NCBI RefSeq assembly: GCF_026151205.1
Contig: NC_087074.1
Coordinates: 19,833,240-19,897,239 of the forward strand
DNA from: Bolinopsis microptera
Lineage: Eukaryota > Ctenophora > Tentaculata > Lobata > Bolinopsidae
Length of the DNA: 64,000 nucleotides
Direction of reading: 5' to 3'
In this document: positions 55,084 through 64,000 of the stretch, in pieces
How positions within the stretch are numbered: position 1 is the first letter of the stretch
Layout: every line of letters starts with the position of its first letter
Notes under the pieces: model-generated
The model's database searches: none
What the model saw: the letters and a program-made list of their open reading frames with translations, nothing else
What the model was told of the DNA's origin: nothing
Translations under genes and position numbers: made by a program

Positions 55084-58000
55084 TCACGTCAACTTCCAGT
55101 CACTCTCCATGTGATATAATAAGTTAGCGATCATGGCTCCGATCCTAGGGTGGGTAAACCGGGACATGGCCAGGTTGAGGACCCGGTGTTGGTGGGTCAG
55201 GAAGAGTTTCTTGTTGTCCGAATACTTGGCCAAGTGTATCAGAGTGAGCGCAGCACGTCGTAACATGTCGATACTGGTTCCCCCGCACAGTTCTTCCTGT
55301 GATATGTTAGACGGTAACGAGCTGTGCCCCGCCATGTGGGCGTTCAGCGCGAAATTAGCCGCCGAAGCTTCTGCGTCCTCCAGGAACTTAAGGAGAAGTG
55401 AAATGACTTGGGTGAAGTTAGCGAGTTGGTGTGCCACCTCGACACCCTCGTTCCCACCAGTCTGTGATAAGTTAGACATGATAACCAAGGCGAATTCTCG
55501 GGCGACCTGCTGCGTTCTGTCCCCTAACAATAAGACAAGAGCTTTAAACAACGCGGGAATCTGGTCTTTTATACTCCGAACTATCGGCTGGAGATTGGAT
55601 GATAATATTGACATTTTTGACAGAGCTTCAAGCATGAGTCTCTGAGGGGTAATGGTAGAAAGATAGGCGGGAGGGAACGGGTCAACTGCTTCCGATGACG
55701 AGCATGTGACCCAGTGAACTACTGATTGAATCAACGGTGTATACAAAGACTGATTAAAGTTACTGAAGTCCAGCTGCCCGCTTATATTTGCCATTATACA
55801 AAACGATGATTCTCTGAGAGAGTCCAGAGTTTTCGAAAAGCACCAGCCGCTCGGAAGTCCCAATGCTTCTTTTTCTTTGATAGAGCGCTTGCTAGTGCGT
55901 TCGAACGATTGATTGCAATCCTGTGACTCCAGTTCACTGTAATGGACATGATGAAGAGACAACAACTGAGAAATCATAAGGAGAAATCCGGGATGATGTG
56001 AGAGGATCATGTCATTACCCGGGATGAAGGAGAGACTCCGAAAGATGTTCATCACGGACGAGCACCTGCTGCTAAGATGACGGTCCTGGTCCGACTGGAT
56101 GAACAGGAACTCGTCCTCAATCTTCACACTCTCGTTTTCTACTCGTTTTTCGTTGGAACTTCGCAAGCGTTTCCACAGAGCCCTCAGCGATTCTTCGCTG
56201 ATGTTTTCGTAGTCAATAGCTTTCGCTGCGACTTTGGGGTCTTCTTTCTTGCCGTCAGTTACTACTGCAACTGTCTCAGGTTTGACACCGTTGACTCCAT
56301 TCATTTGCGGTATTATAGGATCCTTTATCTGAAGATTATATTAATTAGTTGCTAATTAGGAGATATGATAAGTAGATATTTGATATTGATAAGGTTTTGA
56401 TTAAGTCAAGACTGCGCTGAAATCACGAATAATTTGAGTGGTATCGTGGCACTGTACAAAAATGACAAACTAGTTTGACCTTCTATTACAAAAAACATGA
56501 GGCCCTTACCTTGCTAAGTTCCTCCTTGAGTTCCTCTGATGGAATACTTGGAAGATCTGGCTCCATCTTTAGAACAGGCTCGTTCTCCTTGTCGGCCCCA
56601 ACCTCCAACGGTTTAGAGTCACCGAACTTCTGGTCAAGTTCCGACAGATTCACGGGGTATGACGGTGTTAACTTTAACTTGCTGTTGATTTCGTGCATGG
56701 TGTCGATGTAGTCCAGGGATTTGAGACAGTTGTGTTCGATGGTGGGGTAAGGGTCCGCAGACTCCTTAATGGCTGGGTCTATCACAAGAGTGACAGGAGC
56801 AACGTCTTTGTATTTCTTGGTACTCGGCTGTAGGCCGACCAGCTTAGCATCGCTGTACAGCTTACTACCAACTACCTTCTCTCCGAATATATCCACTAAT
56901 ACCTGATGATGAACGCAATGTTACACATCGCACAGCTATTGGAAATGTTTATAAAAATGTAAGATGTTTAATTAATAGTTATATTACTTGTATCATCCAT
57001 ATTTCATGCCTCGTTAAAGGTCAAGTCATAGATCCATACGGCACTCAAATACGGGATTACGGAAATGTTTGTTTACCTTTTGGAAGTGGTCCAATAGTCT
57101 ATCCAGCATCCTGAGCAGGTTGGGATGGTGTCCGAGGTAGAAGTAAGCAACCATTGTGTTATCACACAACAGTATGTTCAGCACGTTAACTACCCACGTA
57201 GACTCAGTTAGCAGCCCCGACTTCAGGGACATTACCAGTCTGATAGTCTCTACATATCCTGGGGTGGGTTAGGTAATAGAAAACAGTACGGTATTTGGGA
57301 ATTCTACACGTCCCACGGTACAAGTCACAACATGAAATACAACACGAAATCTTAGAGGATTTCCATTACAGTCGTCCCTTAGTATTATAGAAAGTTGGCG
57401 ATGTTCTTATACAAAATTAGGGAAATCGGGGGATTAGGTTCGGCCACAATACGGCCAAACATGATCTCCCAATTTCCCCGAAAATCAAATGCACGTGACT
57501 GTATATTAAAGTGTATTATATATAAAGTGTATATTAAAGTGACTAACCGAGCTCTTTAGAGGTGAGTTTCCTTCTCTTACTGATGTTGGGGGTCGCCTGT
57601 TCGATTGTGGGCGGACCGGAAGGAGGAGCAGGTCGCTCTGAAGGGTGCATCCGAACTGGAGCGAGATGGGAGGAAGCTGAGGTGGGCATACTGCTGATGG
57701 ACGGAGTAGTCACGGTAGGGCTGATGTGAATTGGTTGTGAGGATACTTGTAGGGCCGCTGTTGGGGGCGCTGGGGCAGAGGAGGAGCTCTTTTTCTTGCT
57801 TGAATCGGACTGATTCTGCGGTAAGGTTCAGGTTTAATCGTGGTAAGGGGTAAATGATCTGTTTTCAATTTTTAATGAGCAGAGGAACGTCTATTTTTAA
57901 ACTGTTTAATTAGTCAAAATATATCCTGGTTAAAGCCGTAACAGCAAATAGGGCCCCAAATACATAGCAAAATAAAAACCTTGGCTCTTTCATTGCTTCT

Positions 58001-59429
58001 GCCTAAATTGCTCATTTTGGTTGGGGCTGGAGCGACCTGCAAAAAAGTGCTTTAAAACTCAGCCAGCCGATACCCATGGAGTGTCTAATATGAGTGAGAT
58101 CTAAAATGTAAAATGTTGAGATACTCAACTGTTTAAAGCATGAAAAATGATTTGTTTGCAATTTTTCCGGCTGTTGAAGTTGATGGTGATGATAGCAGTG
58201 AAACTCTGGCTACACTCACCTGTAGCCTTGGAGCGGGACTGGGTTGGTAAGGAGGTTGGACTGCGTTAGCCGGGTACCGATGTATCGTCTGTTCCCCGTA
58301 TATAGTCGGGCCTGGAGGTGGTTGGTTGCCGGGGTACGGCTGTCTGAATCTCCAGCTATCAGGCCCATGAGGGGACATGTGGTCCGGCTGATAAGGTGGT
58401 CTCATGTACCCCATGTGGGAGGGGTGGTGTCCAGGATGCCCAGGTGGGTACTGGCCTGGATAATACATGGGAGGTCTGTACCCAGGGTGGTCAGAAGGTG
58501 GGGGTGGTCCTGTAGGAGGAGGACCGTGGAACCCAGACGTCATATTTGGGGGTGGGCCCCCATTGTGAATGTCAGGAGCAGGATGAGGTCCACCAGGATG
58601 GGGTCCAGGGTGGGAGGAGGGAGGGTAGTAGCTGTTATAGTATGTGTTGGGTGGAGCGTACCTCTCCGGCTGCACACTTGTTGGTCCCTGTGGGGGTTCT
58701 CTGTCAGTACATCCAGACTGTTAACTCTGTTAACACATTGCTTACTTAACGACATGTCAGGACCTAACTTGGCTAAAGAGTACCAGGTGTTGACCTAAAC
58801 TAAACCTTACAAAACGGCCAACATATATATCTCACGTTAGTGGTCGCTTGACGTTTTGGAGCGGGCTGTTTGTCCATGTCAGGACCTCGTCTCATCTCAT
58901 GGTTTAATCTGAGTGGCTCAGGACCGTGGTCACTCAGGAAGTCCAAACTGTGGTCGAACTTGCATTCAAATGCAAACAAATACTTGATGTACTGCTTCCT
59001 GAGGAAGCTCACGGCACTCTTGTCGTCTTTAATATTGAGGGCTTTAGCTACTTCGTTCCAAGACTTGTTCTTGTTGACCTGGGAGATGGGAGAATTACAT
59101 TCTCAGAAAAATGTTAATAATGGCTTCATCGCCTATTATTGAAACTACTGATAAGTAGTGTTAATACTAGAAGCATGCTCAAAGGAGTTTCATAAGCGAA
59201 TGACAGCGGCAAACGCAGTTTTGTATCCCAAGGGAACCAATAACTAACTGAAGGACCCTGCATTAAGTCTGCACTATACACACTACACAGCGCACTATAC
59301 ACACTACACAGCGCACTATACACACTACACAGTTTTACCATTTACTCAGTTTTTGAAAATGTACAATTTAACCTGGTTTGATGCATCTAATTTATCGTTT
59401 TGTTGTTGTTGCATATTGTTTGCATCCAT
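55084..59429 (-). CDS. ARID1: ARID1/BAF250-like SWI/SNF subunit with a half ARID domain
   Basis: BAF250 proteins are DNA-binding and scaffold subunits of the BAF chromatin remodelling complex. Exons in coding order: 59429-59373, 59078-58836, 58717-58220, 58036-57980, 57815-57548, 57258-57077, 56902-56510 and 56328-55084. Phases agree and give 980 residues (human ARID1A about 2285). Exon 1 is [19 protein letters not shown] with an in-frame TGA 9 bases upstream of the ATG. Exon 2 opens inside the ARID ([36 protein letters not shown]). A Pro/Gly/Tyr-rich region follows, then BAF250_[71 protein letters not shown] and [20 protein letters not shown]. The first ARID helices and the long N-terminus of other ARID1 proteins are missing. 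Confidence 0.92.
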
Positions 59430-61790
59430 GGTAGCTTGTCAATTGTATAGAGTTTCATTGGTGTGTAATCCGAATTATAAATATCATTAACATTAATTGT
59501 TTACTTTTATTTTAATTTATCCTTGTATGATACAACTATTATTGACCACGCAGCTGTGAATCTTAACTAATTAAAGTAGCTGAATAGGTCGCATATTTTT
59601 GCGGTTTTAAATGGCGCATTTCAATTCTCCGCTATTTAATCTGGGTTTTTATTTTTCTTTATTTATTTGATGCCACGTTTAAGTTCTTACTCAAAGTTAA
59701 ACTTATTAATGTGGAAAAAATCTTGATTTTTCAGTTAATTCTTATCAGCATATTCTTGACTCAATAATGAATAACACGGACCACCGTTTGTTATCACGAT
59801 CAAGTTTTTCAATTTCCATTCCTTTTTGGATGACGAACTTACCGTGATAAAATATTTATTCTTATATAGCATGATTTAAACTTATTAAAGTTACCGGTTA
59901 CATATCTTCACGAACTATTATTTCAGGTTATAATAGGAATATTTATTTTTGCCATCGTCTTAAATGATTTAACTTCAATATTTCTTCTCTCACATCATTG
60001 TTACATATCATTTTGAACGGAATTGTATGATGTATTGCATGTTAATATAATACGATAACAAAATTTTGTGTTATTTTAAAATTAGATGAAATAACATCGT
60101 TTTATTATATATTTGGGTGGGAATAATGTACACGTTAGAGTTAGACAGAAATTAATTTAAGGGTTAAGACGACCTGGTCACTATACGGTCTGAAAATAAC
60201 TGCGAAATAACTTTCGTGTTTTGATGAATAAGGTCAAAGTGAGAATTGTAAATTATAATTTCATCGCATAATTACCACGTCAACCTCTAATTTAATGATA
60301 ATTAATTCCAGAAAACCTTGCATGAAATGAAACTTACTTGATCGCGCTCAGACTGCCAAAAAAGCGCTTATTAGGCGATTATTATTGCAGAATAGAATAT
60401 ATCCTTCAGGATTTAACACACAGTTAATTGTATAACAATCTCGAAGATCGACTGTATTGGAAGATATGGAACAGTCGACTAACTATAGTAGAGTGTAGAA
60501 CTAGACTGACTAATTGGTTGCGGGTCAGAAATTTGGTCAAAACTGTAAAATGTCGGGCCGGCCCTTGACTTCCAGTACTTAAGCTAATTCCCATATTATA
60601 ATCCCTAAAGTAACTTTACATTCATTAGAGTCTTCCTCTGAAGGAAGGCTCGCCAGAACATGTGAAGCCGGAAGCGTGCTCTTCTCCTGGGAGAAAATGC
60701 ACACCTGAGCTGCTGCACTAGATCGATTTCCTGCTCCACCGTCAACTATTAGAGTTGAAATAGAACTTAAATTCGACTGCAGAATGAGAGGGTTCTTGCC
60801 TATTTCATGCTCAAACTAGCATTTTCCTAGTTTCCGTCACACACAGAGAACTTCCTTTAATCGGTCACGTGAGGGTCACGAGATAGCGATTCAGCGCGCT
60901 TAGTGGCGGCATATAGCACGTGATATTTGCACAGGTAATTACACGCCATATAAGTCATAATTAACAGGGGGACTGTTGAGCTAGCTCTCGGTGTATCACT
61001 TGCAGGGTATCTCTTGCTGGCTGCATCTAGCACGTGATATTTGCACACCTAATTACACGCCATGTATGGGAGGAGCTAGGGGTAGCCGTACGTACAAGTA
61101 AATGTTCCGCGTAAACTATGTTGGTATAAAAGTAACTTTGGTTTAATGAAAGTGTGTGAGGACCGTGTACAGTTGGCAGTGCACTGGTTTGTCGTTCAAG
61201 TGGTTAGAACGTGGGTCTGTCCGAACTATCCGAAATCGTTGTTACGTTGAAAGCTGTACCTCAGTTCGATTATCATGTTACCTAGCTAGTAACTTGGTGA
61301 TTGAACAGAGAGTGGAAAACCAGACGAAAGTAAAGATGAAGTCTCGGGGACTGGGGTAGCGGCTGATGATGGGCATGATTAATTAAAGAGCCCTAGGTCG
61401 CTCCCCAAACCGGTCCAATAACACATTTTCTAAAAATTTTTACTAGCCTGTCACGTGACCAAAATAGACGCTGCTGTTGTCAGCTATATTCGTCTAGTCC
61501 AGTGCACATTTCTAAAAGCTCTAGTTCCATGAATCAAGCTGATGTTTATGTGTTTGCTACCAGCCAATGGTCCAATATTCTTTTTAATATCGTAGTTTTG
61601 CTATTGCAGCTCATCATATGTATTTTAGCAAATTTTGTTTTATCATAATCGTAGTTATCCAAATTTATCAGCCGGATTTATTTGGCAAAAATTAGAGAAA
61701 GATAAGCAAATATTGAACCTGAAATTCCCAATTCGGCTGCTTACTCTTGACAGGCACGTAGCCAGGGTGCCTCACTCTTGAATTACTTGG
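59430..61790. other. ARID1-like upstream region, no gene recognised
   Basis: Searched by eye on the minus strand for the missing ARID helices (L-Y-x-x-V-x-x-x-G-G pattern); none found. It contains two diverged copies of a short repeat (GCACGTGATATTTGCACA at about 60917 and 61031). At 60436 it contains ACAATCTCGAAGATCGACTG, also present at 22059. Confidence 0.5.
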
Positions 61791-61799
61791 GGTGGCCGC

Positions 61800-63200
61800 T
61801 AACGTTAATTGATGATGGTATGAAACCAAATTGAGGTACTGGGAGTCAAAATCCCGGATAAAATTGCAAAATCATATTGTCCCAATCTCTGTCCCATTTT
61901 CAGTTTTTGAAGATGAAATTCCAGGACCGAAATTTTACAGTTTTGACTGAATTTTTGACCTGCAACCAATTAGTAAGTCAACTATAAATGGCATATGACA
62001 CGATTGAGGTGCTGGAAGTTTGATTTCGGTCGGAAGAAGCCCACAGCAGAAAGCTTAACAAAACGAAAAGTTGCATTTTCAAAAAGCTGTCCCATTTTCA
62101 AATATGAAATGTTCTGAACCCAAATTTGACAGATTGGATAACATTTTTGCCCACAAACCAATATGTCAGTTAATTGATGATGGTATGAAACCAAATTGAG
62201 GTACTGGGAGTCAAAATCCCGGATAAAATTGCAAAATCATATTGTCCCAATCTCTGTCCCATTTTCAGTTTTTGAAGATGAAATTTCCAGGACCGAAATT
62301 TTACAGTTTTGACTGAATTTTTGACCTGCAACCAATTAGTAAGTCAACTATAAATGGCATATGACACGATTGAGGTGCTGGAAATTTGATTTCGGTCGGA
62401 AGAAGCCCACAGCAGAAAGCTTAACAAAACAAAAAGTTGCATTTTCAAAAAGCTGTCCCATTTTCAAATATGAAATTTTCTGAACCCAAATTTGACAGAT
62501 TGGATAACATTTTTGCCCACAAACCAATTAGTCAGTTAATTGATGATGGTATGAAACCAAATTGAGGTACTGGGAGTCAAAATCCCGCATAAAATTGCAA
62601 AATCATATTGGCCCAATTTCTGTCCCATTTTCAGTTTTTGAAGATGAAATTTCCAGGAGAGAAATTTTACAGTTTTGATTGAATTTTTGACCTGCAACCA
62701 ATTAGTAAGTCAACTATAAATGGCATATGACACGATTGAGGTGCTGGAAGTTTGATTCCGGTCGGAAGAAGCCCACAGCAGAAATCTTAACAAAACGAAA
62801 AGTTGCATTTTCAAAAGGCTGTCCCATTTTCAAATATGAAATTTTCTGAACCCAAATTTGACAAACTGGATGACATTTTTGCCCACAAACTAATAAGTCA
62901 GTTAATTGATGATGGTATGAAACCAAATTGAGGTACTGGGAGTCAAAATCCCGCATAAAATTGCAAAATCATATTGTCCCAATCTCTGTCCCATTTTCAG
63001 TTTTTGAAGATGAAATTTCCAGGACCGAAGATTTACAGTTTTTACTGATTTTTTCACCTGCAACCAATAACTAATAAGTAAGTCAAATATAAATAACATA
63101 TGATTATGACACGATTGGGGTGCCCAAATTTGACAGACTGGATGACATTTTTGCCCACAAACCAATAAGTCAGTTAATTGATGATGGTATGAAACCAAAT
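61800..63200. repeat. Satellite array of about 363 bp units, right block
   Basis: About four units of the same satellite as 49735-53375, in the same orientation. The last unit has the same truncation (GATTATGACACGATTGGGGT) before the duplicated flank, so the two blocks share a breakpoint. Confidence 0.93.
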
Positions 63201-64000
63201 TGATGTGCCCCACGTTTTGTGGCATATTGATAGAATAAACTATTTCATTTATTATGATCTTTTGAAAATGTCCCCAGAATAGACTCGCCAGTCGCCACCC
63301 GACTACCATCAGCCTTACTTTTCTTTGTTTTCAATTATGAAAGAAATGTAAACTGTTTGAAACGCGACGTTCGATTGTTTAAAGCATCGCTATTGGACTC
63401 ATAGTTGTGCCACATCGGCTTTATGAATCTGTGATACTGTGCATCTATTTTTACTATAGCGGTTGAGAACATTTCATCCATACCTCATATAAGCCTTATA
63501 TGATAGTAATAATGACCCATATACCATCATCTAAGGACCGGTTTTAACCGTTTTGGAGACAAAATTGTAGTTGTATCGCGTAAACTGCCGCAGTAAGGAA
63601 ATCTTCTTATGACTAAAAAGTCACCGGCTACTACTAGCCTACATTTACTTTGCCTTAGACCGCAATACAAGCAGGAATTACAGATAAACGGTAAATAATT
63701 TGAAAAGCGAACCCACTCCCAGGTTTCGAGAGCCTAGTAATTCTCTGTGCGCTTATACTAATACTTATAGTTATTTGGCGCAATGCACAATGAGCAACCG
63801 ATCTCGTTTACAGAGGTAAACCCTTATTTTATCCACGTGATTTGACTGGTTTCAGCTTCTATGTGCGTATTTCTGAAAGGAAGATGTGGTACATGGTAGG
63901 ATGGTGAAAAATCGATTTCAACGACACTTATTATTTTGTGTTTTAATCAGATGGTTTTAATAAAGGTGTCAGATATATTATGGATACAATATTCATATAT
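63201..64000. repeat. Flank duplicated with 53376-54480, copy 2
   Basis: Near-identical to copy 1 in direct orientation, minus about 200 bp near 63884. It continues past the window end. Confidence 0.9.

Overview
This is an AT-rich, intron-rich animal (metazoan) genome segment. The evidence is three conserved animal genes with canonical GT-AG introns (a BCS1-type mitochondrial AAA chaperone, SMG5 and an ARID1/BAF250-type SWI/SNF subunit), plus LINE retrotransposons and many short repeats. Nothing is bacterial. A marine invertebrate, perhaps a cnidarian, fits the LINE types (a PHD finger ahead of endonuclease-RT) and the small BTB gene, but this is inference only.

Layout. 1-10 kb is repeat territory: a 4.4 kb unit bounded by inverted minisatellites that holds fossil hAT-like and pogo-like transposases, a 906 bp tandem duplication with an inverted arm further on, (GA)n, (TGAAATC)n and a 14 bp array. 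10.3-19.6 kb holds a three-exon gene for a small secreted or membrane-anchored protein of unknown function; its second intron carries an antisense LINE. 20.0-23.0 kb is a nest of short transposable elements, several inserted into an alpha-tubulin pseudogene and into a hAT-type non-autonomous element. Most of these insertions can be read exactly because target-site duplications (TSDs) are preserved. 24-33 kb contains three LINE copies, one of them almost intact (26.8-30.5 kb).

33.4-49.0 kb is the gene-dense part: BCS1 (33419-38312, +), then SMG5 (38799-48957, +) 486 bp downstream. A BTB-domain gene lies antisense inside an SMG5 intron (43992-45593, -). BCS1 has a duplicated last exon whose extra copy has acquired an exon-8-like tail with a splice donor, so it can act as an in-frame cassette. 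55.1-59.4 kb (-) is an ARID1-like gene of eight exons whose ARID domain appears to lack its first half. It is flanked on both sides by direct copies of a roughly 363 bp satellite plus a unique flank (49.7-54.5 kb and 61.8-64 kb).

The genes do not form a pathway: BCS1 matures respiratory complex III, SMG5 acts in nonsense-mediated decay, and ARID1 is a chromatin remodelling subunit. The most unusual content is the set of three unrelated short element families (here called A, B and C), which all create 9-10 bp TSDs and insert into older mobile elements. Exon coordinates were joined by hand from splice sites and reading phase; all domain names come from motif recognition without a database search.
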